A DNA stretch of 64,000 nucleotides, taken from contig JBBKXQ010000020.1 in the NCBI GenBank assembly GCA_037969565.1, positions 1 through 64,000 of the forward strand, read 5' to 3'. Positions 44,356-53,625 of the stretch are shown piece after piece. Source of the DNA: SZUA-35 sp037969565. Its GTDB lineage: Bacteria > Actinomycetota > Acidimicrobiia > Acidimicrobiales > SZUA-35. The notes beneath the pieces are model-generated. The model did no database searches, had not been told where the DNA came from, and was given only the letters and a program-made list of their open reading frames with translations. Numbering within the stretch: the first letter of the stretch is position 1; the number at the start of each line of letters is the position of its first letter. The position numbers were made by a program, and so were the translations under genes.

Positions 44356-45050
44356 GACTTCCTCCGTTGGTTGCTGGTCGGCTTCATCGATTTGTTCAGC
44401 GATCGGTACAAGACGGCCCCGGACACGAGCGTGATACTCGTGGTGATCACGAGGCCGACGACGGCGAGCGCATAGTGCACATTGCGTTGGCCGTACCCGA
44501 GCGCAATCGCTCCGAGCAAGTTGAAGACCAGGAACAATCCCATCATGGCGAACAGGACCGTGCGTTTTCCTTGGCCCAGGCGAACGCTCGTACCGAGCGC
44601 TTTCAAGCCCGAGTCTTGCCCGTCGGCGATCACGAATCCGAAGAACGCGTAGAAAAGGATCGCCATGAGCGAGGGGATGCCGAAGAGGTACCGAAAGCCG
44701 AGGAGGACCGCGGCCCAGAACCAGAATGATCCGACCCCTTGTGCGAGAAAGCGTTTGGGAGTGGCGAACGGTTTACGGAGGTCGACGGGGCGACCATCGG
44801 CCGCGTCGAGCGCGTACGAATACCACGGATAGGCGAGGGTCCCGCCAACGATCAACCCGACGAGATCGACCGCGATCGACAGGAGGATTCGATCGTCGCG
44901 GTAGAGCGACTGAGCCGGTATCCGGAAGGCGGCGTAACTCGCCAATGTGACGAGAGCGGCCGAACTCAGGGCGACGACATTCCGAGAGTAACCCCGCACG
45001 CCCGAACCGAAGATCTCGCCGACCGAAACATCGAGCGGTGCGTTACTCAT
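44352..45050 (-). CDS. Multi-helix membrane protein of unknown function in the PTS operon
   Basis: 232 residues with five to six predicted helices. They run from VVALSSAALVTLASYAAFRI to YALAVVGLVITTSITLVSGA, and a polar loop (YALDAADGRPVDLRKPFATP) is in the middle. I do not recognise a family. It overlaps both neighbours by four bases (pfkB upstream, ptsI downstream), so it is tightly coupled to the PTS genes. It could be a substrate channel or a membrane anchor; there is no direct evidence for either. Confidence 0.75.
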   Translation of the reverse strand: MSNAPLDVSVGEIFGSGVRGYSRNVVALSSAALVTLASYAAFRIPAQSLYRDDRILLSIAVDLVGLIVGGTLAYPWYSYALDAADGRPVDLRKPFATPKRFLAQGVGSFWFWAAVLLGFRYLFGIPSLMAILFYAFFGFVIADGQDSGLKALGTSVRLGQGKRTVLFAMMGLFLVFNLLGAIALGYGQRNVHYALAVVGLVITTSITLVSGAVLYRSLNKSMKPTSNQRRKS

Positions 45051-46048
45051 GCGTCGTCCTCCAACAACCGCTTGCCTTCGATCGAGGTCGTGACCGATAC
45101 GGCTTGGTAGTCATGTTTGTCCGGTGGCGCGAGGGTGCTCATCGATCCAACGGTCGAGCGGCCCCATGCCAGAGCCGATGCAAGTGCCTCTCGGCCCACG
45201 GCCCCACCAAGTAGAAAGCCGGCAAGAAGCGCGTCACCGGCTCCGACAGTGTTGACGATCCTGTCAGTTCGGGCCATTCCGTGAAAGACCCCGGTGTCGT
45301 CGACGAGCACCGCGCCATCGGAGCCGAGGCTGACGAGAACGGCACCGGCACCTCCGGCCCGCAATCGACCGGCGGCTTCGACCACATCACCGAGCGTCGA
45401 GATCGGCTGATCAACGATCGACGCGAGTTCCTGCCGATTTGGCTTCAAGAGAGAGCACGGCGTGCCCACCATGGCGAGCAACGCCGGACCACTCGTGTCG
45501 ACGGCGATGTTCACGCCCTCGTTGCGAGCCGTTTCGGCGAGCCTGACATAGAAGCCGGAAGCAATTCCGGGCGGGAGGCTGCCACTGCCGACAATCCACG
45601 AGCTGTGAGCTGCCGCCTCACCGGCTTCGACCAGCAATGCTTCCTCGTCGTCGCCCGTGAGCGTCGGTCCGGGCTCGTTGAGCTTGGTGGTGACGCCCTG
45701 AGAATCGATGATGGTGATGTTCGTCCGAACCGCAGCCGAGGTATCGACAACGCGAATCTCGAGCGGGCCGCGCTCACCCTCGACCGTGCCCGCCGAACGC
45801 TGCTCGACCAAACTCTGCTCGACCAAACTCTGCTCGATCAGGCCGGTGAGGGCGAGACCACTGGCCGCTCCCGCCGGGAAGATGGCGCGGGTGTGAATTC
45901 CCTGGCTTGCAATCGACCGCGCAATGTTGATCCCCTTGCCCCCCGGTTCATCGGTGGTCGACTGGATTCGGATGACTTGGCCGGGTTCGAGTCGGTCGAC
46001 CTCGATGGTGCGATCCACACTCGGGTTGGGTGTGACTGTGGTGATCAC
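45047..46048 (-). CDS. PfkB-family 1-phosphofructokinase-like kinase
   Basis: 333 residues from the GTG at 46048, overlapping the upstream stop (GTGA). It starts VITTVTPNPSVDRTIEVD as in FruK/LacC, with DEPGGKGINIARSIASQG and the catalytic anion-hole motif NTVGAGDALLAGFLLGG. It should phosphorylate a sugar-1-phosphate at C6 to give a 1,6-bisphosphate. A 15-bp tandem repeat at 45801-45845 adds EQSLVEQSLVEQ in a loop not found in FruK. It is next to a dehydrogenase, which suggests the imported substrate is first oxidised to a ketose phosphate. Confidence 0.85.
   Translation of the reverse strand: MITTVTPNPSVDRTIEVDRLEPGQVIRIQSTTDEPGGKGINIARSIASQGIHTRAIFPAGAASGLALTGLIEQSLVEQSLVEQRSAGTVEGERGPLEIRVVDTSAAVRTNITIIDSQGVTTKLNEPGPTLTGDDEEALLVEAGEAAAHSSWIVGSGSLPPGIASGFYVRLAETARNEGVNIAVDTSGPALLAMVGTPCSLLKPNRQELASIVDQPISTLGDVVEAAGRLRAGGAGAVLVSLGSDGAVLVDDTGVFHGMARTDRIVNTVGAGDALLAGFLLGGAVGREALASALAWGRSTVGSMSTLAPPDKHDYQAVSVTTSIEGKRLLEDDA
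45801..45845. repeat. 15-bp tandem repeat, two units plus one diverged, in the PfkB gene
   Basis: Units at 45801 and 45816 are identical, and a third (45831) diverges after nine bases. They encode Ser-Leu-Val-Glu-Gln repeats. Confidence 0.9.
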
Positions 46049-47838
46049 CTGGCTCGGAAGGTTTCGATCAGCGCCGTCTCCGCCGCCTCGCTCCACAGAT
46101 TGCCCGCCGCCAACTTGGCTCCGATGTCTGGGTACTTCTCGGCGAGTTCGTCGAGACCCATCAGTGGAAGCCCGCTCAACTGGGGAAAGATCATGATCTT
46201 GCCGGCGAATCGACCTTCGAGCATCGCCTGCACGCCGTCGCGACCGGCCTCGATGCCGCCCACCGCAGCAAGGGAGCGACTGGGCGAAAGGGTGCCTTCG
46301 TGGGCCTTCTGCAACACCATGGCTTGGTCTTCGATGCTCGAGCCGGAGGTGCCGGTGAATTGGGCGTTGTGTAGATATACGTCGCTCATGTCGAGCGGTG
46401 CCATCGTGCCGTTCGCAACGCCGGCGAAGAGGACGAGCATCCCGTCGGGGCCCATCAGCTCGGCGGCGCCGGCCATGACTCCCCCAACAGGAACGGTGAC
46501 AACGACATCGTCGGCCCCTCTCCCGTCGGTGTGTTCGGCGACGATCTCGGCCTCGGTTCGTGAGTCGTTGCTCGGGTTCACGAGGAGGAGCGTGCGGCCT
46601 CGCTCTTCGGCCAGGGCGGACAGCATCGTGCGGGCCACTTCGAGTCGGTCGTCGTCGAGATCAAACCCGATCACCGTGGCCGGTCCATCCGTCTTTTCCA
46701 GTGCTCGCTGCATGTGCATCTGCCCCATGGGACCGCCGGCCCCCACGAACACGGTGGTGCCGCCGGGGCGGAGGTCGGCCCGGTTACGAGCCTCGCCGTA
46801 GGCGGCCGCGATATCGGGGCCGGTGGTTCCCACGTACGCCGTGTAGTGGTAGTGCAAGCGGCCGACATCGATTGCCGGTAGCCCATCGAGCGGAGTCGCT
46901 CCGACGAGGTTGAGTGTCCCCCGAAAGGCAATCAGCTTCGCCACTTCTTCGACGACCAGAGCAGAGCGAGGGTCGAGCACGACGATGTCGTCGAAACCGC
47001 CATCGGTGAGTTCGGCACCGAACTCGGCAAAATCTGCCGGGGCGAGCCCGTCTCGCTCGATGATGGTGGAATCTGGCCTGCGGCCGGACTCGACCAGCGA
47101 GCGAACGGCATCGGACACATCGGTCAACACAATGGTGGACGGCGCACCGAGTCCCCGAGAGAATTGGTAGTTCGCCTCGGCCTCGGCAGGCCCTTCCGCT
47201 CCGGTGCCGATGATCCACATCACGCCGCCGTCGAGCGGTTCGAGCCTGCGACGTTGGGTGTACGACGCAAGGACACAAGCCCACGGTTCGGACAGTGCGG
47301 CCGAGGCATAGCCGATGTCGTCGGCGACCGGGATCACGTACGCGCCGTCGTCGGCGTCGAGGACCTCGGGACCGATCAGATGGTACTGGATCAGGCCACC
47401 GGGAATCGTGTAGCCGTATGCCGTGCTTCGACCATCGACGTAGATGTCGGGCTGGATGGCGAACCGTTGCCCGGCGCGGTAGGTGTCGACCAGATCCGAC
47501 CCCACCTCGATGACGGTCACGGTGGCTTCGTGTCCCAACCGAGTCGGTTCGATCGAGAGATCACGACCGTAGAGCTTGGCGTGGTCGCCACCCTGGTTGA
47601 TGAGTTTCACGTCGGAGAAGCACAGGCCAACCGCGTCGACTCGGATGAGCAGTTGGTTGGGCCCCGTTGGCGGGATCTCGACGGCTTCGGGTCGTCCTTC
47701 GACGCCGACGTTCTCGACGCCTTTCCCATAGGTGTTCCATGCGAGGTTCGGGCTGGGAAGGGTGGTGGTGCCGGCCCGGAAACGGTCGAAGCTCCAATCG
47801 TCGCCGCCAGCATGTTCCTGCCCGTTTTGCTCGACCAT
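46045..47838 (-). CDS. Oversized zinc-type alcohol/polyol-phosphate dehydrogenase with two Rossmann domains
   Basis: 597 residues from the ATG at 47838, with GGGGAGAA upstream. Residues 55-200 are the GroES-like catalytic domain: the first zinc ligand Cys73 (VGLCFSDVK), His103-Glu104 (RLGHEATV), then SEPWAC near 183-188. The four-Cys structural zinc site is absent. A first coenzyme-like domain (205-350) has a poor glycine motif (MWIIGTGAEGPAEA) and ends LNLVGATPL and YVGTTG. A second complete one (360-515) has TVFVGAGGPMGQMHMQ and GMLVLFAGVANGT. Ordinary members have one such domain and about 350 residues. It is first in the PTS operon, so it probably oxidises the PTS product. Confidence 0.8.
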   Translation of the reverse strand: MVEQNGQEHAGGDDWSFDRFRAGTTTLPSPNLAWNTYGKGVENVGVEGRPEAVEIPPTGPNQLLIRVDAVGLCFSDVKLINQGGDHAKLYGRDLSIEPTRLGHEATVTVIEVGSDLVDTYRAGQRFAIQPDIYVDGRSTAYGYTIPGGLIQYHLIGPEVLDADDGAYVIPVADDIGYASAALSEPWACVLASYTQRRRLEPLDGGVMWIIGTGAEGPAEAEANYQFSRGLGAPSTIVLTDVSDAVRSLVESGRRPDSTIIERDGLAPADFAEFGAELTDGGFDDIVVLDPRSALVVEEVAKLIAFRGTLNLVGATPLDGLPAIDVGRLHYHYTAYVGTTGPDIAAAYGEARNRADLRPGGTTVFVGAGGPMGQMHMQRALEKTDGPATVIGFDLDDDRLEVARTMLSALAEERGRTLLLVNPSNDSRTEAEIVAEHTDGRGADDVVVTVPVGGVMAGAAELMGPDGMLVLFAGVANGTMAPLDMSDVYLHNAQFTGTSGSSIEDQAMVLQKAHEGTLSPSRSLAAVGGIEAGRDGVQAMLEGRFAGKIMIFPQLSGLPLMGLDELAEKYPDIGAKLAAGNLWSEAAETALIETFRAR

Positions 47839-48086
47839 TTGATCTTCTCCCCTGATGACCTGGGTCTTGATCATCCGGCTTCAGGGGCCATTCGACAAGT
47901 CACAGATTGACCGAGAGCCGATGTGACAATTTTGGTTGCGGCGTCCAAGACGTCATTTCGGTCGACCTGCAGCGTTCACGAGCGGCGGCCTTCGGGATCT
48001 ACCACAATCAGGGTTTCCGCCGATCCACGAGGCGTCAATGCAATCCTTTCGACCGAACCGTCAGATTCAGAGAATGACCACCGCCG
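47839..48086. promoter_or_regulatory. Divergent promoter region between the PTS operon and the carboxylase
   Basis: This 248-bp gap must drive the PTS operon leftward and the carboxylase rightward. It contains an inverted repeat, GTCACA (47899-47904) and TGTGAC (47922-47927), with 17 bases between. It also has GATGA (47854-47858) and TCATC (47871-47875), which can pair across the 5-prime end of the dehydrogenase leader. No convincing -35/-10 pair was found by eye. Confidence 0.35.
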
Positions 48087-51000
48087 GTGACTGACCGACC
48101 AATCAGCAGAATCGCGATCATCAACCGTGGTGAAGCCGCGGTCCGACTCATCCACGCCGTTGCCGAACTGAACCGTGAGACCGACCATCAACTCACCACC
48201 ATCGCCCTTCACACGTTCGCCGAACGCCGGGCGATGTTCGCCCGTATGGCTCATGAAACCCATCTGATCGCCTCGGATCGGATGAATCCCTACCTCGACT
48301 ACGAGGTACTCGAACGGGCCCTGATCGCAACCGAGTCAGACGCGGCTTGGGTCGGATGGGGCTTCGTCGCCGAGCATCCCGAGTTCGTCGAGTTGTGCGA
48401 CCGACTCGGCGTCACCTTCATCGGGCCTTCGGCCGACGTGATGCGATCGCTGGGCGACAAAATCGGGGCGAAAACGCTGGCCGAAACCGTCGGGGTACCG
48501 GTTGCTCCCTGGAGCGGAGGAAGTGTCGACTCCGTCGACGACGCCCGTCGCCATGCCGCCGACATCGGCTTTCCGTTGCTGATCAAGGCCACCGCCGGAG
48601 GCGGCGGTCGCGGTATTCGCCGAGTCGACCACGAGGACGAACTGGCCGGCGCCTTCGAACGGGCCAGCGACGAGGCCGAGAAGTCCTTTGGTGATCGAAC
48701 GGTGTTCATGGAACATCTGGTCACCGGGGCGCGCCATGTCGAGGTCCAGATCGCGGCAGACGGCGTCGGCAACGCGTGGGCGCTCGGTGTGCGTGATTGC
48801 AGCATCCAACGACGCAACCAGAAGGTGCTCGAGGAATCATCGTCGCCGGTGTTGACGAGCGAGCAGAACGAAATGCTCGGCCGGGTGGCGATCGAACTCG
48901 TCGTTGCCGCCAACTATCAGAACGTCGGAACCGTCGAGTTCTTGTACGAGCCGAAGTCCCAGGCATTCTCGTTCCTCGAGGTGAACACTCGACTCCAGGT
49001 CGAACACCCGATCACCGAACTCACAACCGGGGTTGATCTGGTCAAGCTCCAGCTCCAGCTGGCCTCGGGCCTCCGCCTCGAAGGACCTCCCCCCGCAGTG
49101 AACGGTCACGCCATCGAGGCTCGACTCAACGCCGAAGACCCATCGTCGGGCTTTGCCCCAGCTTCCGGGGAAGTCATCGCCTTGAGATTTCCGTCCGGCC
49201 CCGGGGTCCGGGTCGATACCGGTATCAGCGAGGGTGATCGAATCCAGCCCGAGTACGACGCCATGGTGGCGAAGGTCATGGCTTGGGGTCGCGACCGGGG
49301 CGAAGCTCGAGCTCGGCTGGTTCACGCACTCGAGGAAACGGTGGTTGCGATCGAAGGGGGCGCAACCAACAAGTCGTTCCTCCTGCACCTCCTCCACCGT
49401 CCCGAGGTGGTCGACGGAACAGCCGACACCGCATGGCTCGATCGACTCACCGCCGATGGATCCCATCTCGTCGAAGACCATGCCGCGGTTGCCGTACTCG
49501 TTGCCGGAGCCGAGGCGTACCTCGAGGCCGCGGTGTACGCCCGAACCGCGTTCTTCGCCACCGCCGCTCGGGGTCGGCCGCGCTCGACCCATGAGCCAGT
49601 GACAACGGTCGACTGCCGGCTGAGGGGTGAGCAGTACCGACTCGCCATCCAGCGAGTGAGTCCTGACGTCTACCACTTCGAAGTCGACGGGAATCTGGTT
49701 TCGATGTCGATCGATCCGGTGAACGAGTGGGAGTCTCGGGTGCGGGTCGGCGGGCGTACGCACCGAATCATGTCGGTCACCCAAGGCGGCGATCATCTCA
49801 TCGAGGTCGACCACATCACCCACCGCGTGAGCCGCGACGACGCCGGACGAATTCGTTCGCCCTCGCCATCGCTGGTCATCGCCGTGAACGTCGCTCCTGG
49901 GGACTCGGTCCGCAAGGGTGACACGCTCGTCGTCCTCGAGGCCATGAAGATGGAAACCGCAATCACGGCGCCGTTCGACGGTGTGGTCGTGGAGGTCATG
50001 ACCGGCCCCAGCATCCAGGTGGATGCCGGTGCGGTCCTCATCACCATCGAAGCGGGAGGTGACGAAGACGACCTACCGACTCCGGGCAACCGGATCGGTT
50101 TCAGCACTCTGGTCGTCGATCAGCCGGCCGAACCGGTGCGGGAACAACACCTCAGGTTGCTCGAGGAGATTCGCTGGACCGTCTTGGGTTTCGACACACA
50201 GCCGGGAGTGGTCAAGTCCTTGGCGGCACAGCTGCTGTCGGCCCAACAGGGCGGACAATCCGACGATCCCGAGATCATCGCCGCCCGTTTGCGTGTGCTC
50301 TCGGCCTTCAGCGACGTCAGTTCGTTGGCTCGTAACCGCCGCGTCGACCAATCAGGAGACGAGGAGGCCCACAATCCCAAGGAGTTCCTCCACAAATACC
50401 TTCGTTCGCTCGACATCGAGGCGGAAGGACTCCCCTCGTCATTCCGAACCAAGCTCGAGCGGGCGTTCGCCCACTATGGCGTCGACAGTCTGGATCACAC
50501 CCTCGATCTCGAGAGGGCGGCGTTCCGGCTGTTCAACGCACAGCACGAGTCGGCCTCCCACGAACCGTTACTGGCCGCCGTTCTGCATGGCCTCCGTCTC
50601 GATCCGAACGATCTCAGCCCAGAAACCTCCACCGCAGTCCTGCGAACGCTCGACGAATTCGTTCCTACCACCGAGCTCCGCTTTCCGAATCTCGGCTCCG
50701 CCGCTCGCAACGTTCGTTACTTCACGTTCGAGCAACCGGCAGCCGCCGCTCGCAAGCGGGGGGTCCTCGATGAGATGCGTCGCCATCTCGAGTCGATGCG
50801 GTCGGGCGACGCAAACCCCGAGCACCTACGGGCGCTGGTCAATTGCCCCGAGGCGGTGGTCGAACTCCTGGCCGATGACGGCGGATCGAGCGAGCGCCAC
50901 GACCCCATCCTCGACGTGATGTTCGGCCGTCTCTACCGCGTGAAAACTCTTCACGACGTCGAGACCAGCAACATGCCGGCCAGTGACCTGCCGGCGAGCG

Positions 51001-53609
51001 ACCGTGGGATCGACGGACGTTCGTTCATTGCCGCGGCCTACCGAACCGACGGGGAACTGCGTCACGTCGTCGCAACGATTGCCGATCAATCCGACGCCGC
51101 AGAGCAACTCCGGCTGGCGCTGTCGCGAGGACACTCCCTCCCCGGCGACCATCCACTCTCGATCGACCTGTACTGCCGCTGGGATGGTTCGGTCACCGGA
51201 TTCCATGCGGTCGGCGAGTGGTCGAAAGGCATCGTCGACGCCGCCGATACACCGGCGAACATTCGACGGATCACGTTCACCGGCGCCGCGCCGAACGAAG
51301 GAGCCTTCCACTACACCTACCGACCCAGCCCCGAGCCGGCGGGCGGAACATTCGTCGAAGATCTGACCATTCGGCACTGCCACCCCATGATCGCCGCTCG
51401 ATTGCAGCTCGACCGGTTCGAGAACTTCGAACTCTTCCGACTCCCGTCGCGCACGGGGGTCTATTCATTCAAAGCGGTCGGGCTCGACAATCCGCGAGAC
51501 ACTCGCCTCATCGCCGTCGCCGAGGTCCGAGATCTCACACCGAGTCGGGACGACGATGGAACCATCGTGAGCCTTCCCGCCACCGAGCGAGCGGTGTCGG
51601 CCTGCGCCAGTGCCATTCGCACGGCCCGGGTCGAACACGATCCGAATCAACGCCTCGCACTGAACCGAATCGTGCTGTATGTCTGGCCTCCGTTCGACCT
51701 TCCCATCGAGGCGCTCGACACGGTTGCGGCCAGACTTTCATCCCTCACCGCAGGTCTCGGACTCGAGCAAGTCGAGGTGATCGGCACCCTCGTCGAGAAT
51801 GGGGTGACCCGTGAGGCCGTCGTGCGGTTCGGGTTCGACCCCGGAAACGGTCGCCGATTCGAGATCAACGAATGGTCGAGCGAACCGATTGCCGTACTCG
51901 ACAGCTATCGGCAGAACATCATCGCCTCTCGCCAACGGGGTTCGATCTATCCGTACGAGTTGATCGACCGGCTGATCAGCGATGGCGGCTCATTCACCGA
52001 GTACGCGTTGACCGACGACAACTCGTTCGGGCCCATCGAACGCCCGAAGGGCTCCAACCAGGCGGGTTTCGTGTGTGGAGTCATCAACACGCCCACCGAT
52101 CGGCACGACCACGGCATGACTCGCGTGCTGTTACTCGGCGACCCGACGAAAGGTTTGGCTTCGATCGCGGAAGCCGAGTGCCGCACCGTGGTCGGCGCCT
52201 GCGATCTGGCCGATGAACTCGACGTTCCGGTCGAGTGGTATGCCGTGTCGGCCGGCGCCCGCATCTCGATGGACACCGGCACCGAGAGCATGGACTGGAT
52301 CTCGATCGCCCTCAGGCGAATCATCGAGTTCACCCAGAACGGCGGCGAGATGAACATCATCGTCACCGGCATCAACGTCGGGGCCCAGCCCTACTTCAAT
52401 GCCGAAGCCACGATGCTCATGCACACGAAGGGGATCCTCATCATGACCCCCGACAGTGCCATGGTGCTCACGGGCAAACAATCGCTCGACTATTCCGGTG
52501 GGGTCTCGGCCGAGGACAACTTCGGTCTCGGCGGCTACGACCGAATCATGGGGCCCAACGGGCAGGCTCAGTATTGGGCTCCCGACCTCGACGCCGCCTG
52601 CGAGATCATGCGACGCCATAACGAGCACGCCCACGTGCTTCCCGGCGAGCGATTTCCTCGGCGGGCCAAGACCACTGATGATCCCGATCGCGATGTCAGC
52701 ACCGCCATCCACGACGGCGATGAATTCCGGACGGTCGGCGAAGTCTTCTCCGAATCGACCAACCCCGGCCGCAAGAAGCCATTCGACATTCGTTCGATCA
52801 TGCGGGCCGTCATCGACGCCGACCAGGAACCCATGGAGCGGTGGGCCGACATGCGTGATGCCGACACGGGTGTGGTCTTCGAAGCTCATCTCGGTGGCTA
52901 CCCCGTCATGTTGCTCGGCATTTCGTCTCGCGCCATTCCCCGCACTGGCCTGTTGCCTGCTGACGGCCCGGATCAATGGACGTCCGGCACCCTCTTCCCG
53001 ATGTCGTCGAAGAAGATCGCCCGCGCCATCAACAGCGCAAGCGGGAGTCGACCAGTCGTGGTCCTCGCCAACCTCTCCGGCTTCGACGGCTCGCCCGAAT
53101 CGCTGGCGAAATGGCAGTTGGAATACGGCGCCGAGATCGGTCGGGCCATCACCAACTTCGACGGACCAATCGTGTTCTGTGTGGTGTCGCGTTATCACGG
53201 AGGAGCCTTCGTCGTGTTCTCCAAGGTTCTCAACGACAACATGGAAGCGCTGGCCGTCGAGGGCACGTTTGCATCGGTCCTCGGGGGTGCCCCGGCTGCG
53301 GCCGTGGTGTTCACGCGTGAAGTCGATCAACGCACCGACGCCGACCCGCGAATCGTCGAATTGCGGGCCACGATTGCCGCCGCCCACGGATCCGAGCAGG
53401 CCGAGCTACGAGCCGAATTACACGAGCTCAGGATCTCGGTTCGGGCCGAGAAACTGGGCGAGAAGGCGGCCGAATTCGACGCCGTTCACACCGTGCAGCG
53501 AGCCCGCGATCAAGGCTCGGTTGATGCCATCATTCCGTCGGCCCGGTTGCGTCCGGAACTCATCGCATCGCTCGAACGAGGAATCGCCCGAACGCTCGAT
53601 CGAACGTGA
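48087..53609 (+). CDS. Single-chain multidomain acyl-CoA (acetyl/propionyl-type) carboxylase
   Basis: 1840 residues from a GTG. Biotin carboxylase is at about 5-455: IAIINRGEAAVRLIHAV, KATAGGGGRGIRRV and FLEVNTRLQVEHPITEL. The biotin carrier domain is at about 590-655, with the biotinylated Lys621 in VLEAMKMETAI. A long central region (about 700-1280) contains blocks such as NFELFRLPSRTGVYSFKAVG and RLIAVAEVRDLTP that recall the central domains of eukaryotic ACC. The carboxyltransferase is at about 1280-1815 (EWYAVSAGARISMDTGTESM, then ILIMTPDSAMVLTGKQSLDY, then VVLANLSGFDGSPES). BC-BCCP-central-CT is the eukaryotic order. It carboxylates an acyl-CoA; which one is not readable. There is a short 15-bp repeat at 50972. 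Confidence 0.9.
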   Translation: MTDRPISRIAIINRGEAAVRLIHAVAELNRETDHQLTTIALHTFAERRAMFARMAHETHLIASDRMNPYLDYEVLERALIATESDAAWVGWGFVAEHPEFVELCDRLGVTFIGPSADVMRSLGDKIGAKTLAETVGVPVAPWSGGSVDSVDDARRHAADIGFPLLIKATAGGGGRGIRRVDHEDELAGAFERASDEAEKSFGDRTVFMEHLVTGARHVEVQIAADGVGNAWALGVRDCSIQRRNQKVLEESSSPVLTSEQNEMLGRVAIELVVAANYQNVGTVEFLYEPKSQAFSFLEVNTRLQVEHPITELTTGVDLVKLQLQLASGLRLEGPPPAVNGHAIEARLNAEDPSSGFAPASGEVIALRFPSGPGVRVDTGISEGDRIQPEYDAMVAKVMAWGRDRGEARARLVHALEETVVAIEGGATNKSFLLHLLHRPEVVDGTADTAWLDRLTADGSHLVEDHAAVAVLVAGAEAYLEAAVYARTAFFATAARGRPRSTHEPVTTVDCRLRGEQYRLAIQRVSPDVYHFEVDGNLVSMSIDPVNEWESRVRVGGRTHRIMSVTQGGDHLIEVDHITHRVSRDDAGRIRSPSPSLVIAVNVAPGDSVRKGDTLVVLEAMKMETAITAPFDGVVVEVMTGPSIQVDAGAVLITIEAGGDEDDLPTPGNRIGFSTLVVDQPAEPVREQHLRLLEEIRWTVLGFDTQPGVVKSLAAQLLSAQQGGQSDDPEIIAARLRVLSAFSDVSSLARNRRVDQSGDEEAHNPKEFLHKYLRSLDIEAEGLPSSFRTKLERAFAHYGVDSLDHTLDLERAAFRLFNAQHESASHEPLLAAVLHGLRLDPNDLSPETSTAVLRTLDEFVPTTELRFPNLGSAARNVRYFTFEQPAAAARKRGVLDEMRRHLESMRSGDANPEHLRALVNCPEAVVELLADDGGSSERHDPILDVMFGRLYRVKTLHDVETSNMPASDLPASDRGIDGRSFIAAAYRTDGELRHVVATIADQSDAAEQLRLALSRGHSLPGDHPLSIDLYCRWDGSVTGFHAVGEWSKGIVDAADTPANIRRITFTGAAPNEGAFHYTYRPSPEPAGGTFVEDLTIRHCHPMIAARLQLDRFENFELFRLPSRTGVYSFKAVGLDNPRDTRLIAVAEVRDLTPSRDDDGTIVSLPATERAVSACASAIRTARVEHDPNQRLALNRIVLYVWPPFDLPIEALDTVAARLSSLTAGLGLEQVEVIGTLVENGVTREAVVRFGFDPGNGRRFEINEWSSEPIAVLDSYRQNIIASRQRGSIYPYELIDRLISDGGSFTEYALTDDNSFGPIERPKGSNQAGFVCGVINTPTDRHDHGMTRVLLLGDPTKGLASIAEAECRTVVGACDLADELDVPVEWYAVSAGARISMDTGTESMDWISIALRRIIEFTQNGGEMNIIVTGINVGAQPYFNAEATMLMHTKGILIMTPDSAMVLTGKQSLDYSGGVSAEDNFGLGGYDRIMGPNGQAQYWAPDLDAACEIMRRHNEHAHVLPGERFPRRAKTTDDPDRDVSTAIHDGDEFRTVGEVFSESTNPGRKKPFDIRSIMRAVIDADQEPMERWADMRDADTGVVFEAHLGGYPVMLLGISSRAIPRTGLLPADGPDQWTSGTLFPMSSKKIARAINSASGSRPVVVLANLSGFDGSPESLAKWQLEYGAEIGRAITNFDGPIVFCVVSRYHGGAFVVFSKVLNDNMEALAVEGTFASVLGGAPAAAVVFTREVDQRTDADPRIVELRATIAAAHGSEQAELRAELHELRISVRAEKLGEKAAEFDAVHTVQRARDQGSVDAIIPSARLRPELIASLERGIARTLDRT
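50972..51001. repeat. Imperfect 15-bp tandem duplication in the carboxylase
   Basis: Two adjacent 15-base units with a few third-position changes encode MPASD then LPASD in the central region of the carboxylase. Confidence 0.75.
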
Positions 53610-53625
53610 AGGCGCCAGGGGTCAC

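Noticed and set aside
45281..46801. 506-codon plus-strand frame over the PfkB and dehydrogenase genes
   Set aside because: It spans two well-supported minus-strand genes and their overlap; no domain is visible.
47976..48263. 95-codon minus-strand frame across the divergent promoter
   Set aside because: It overlaps the start of the biotin carboxylase domain and shows no homology or ribosome binding site.
52131..53387. 418-codon minus-strand frame inside the carboxylase
   Set aside because: It overlaps the conserved carboxyltransferase domain and is Gly/His/Arg/Asp-biased, as expected from an antisense frame.
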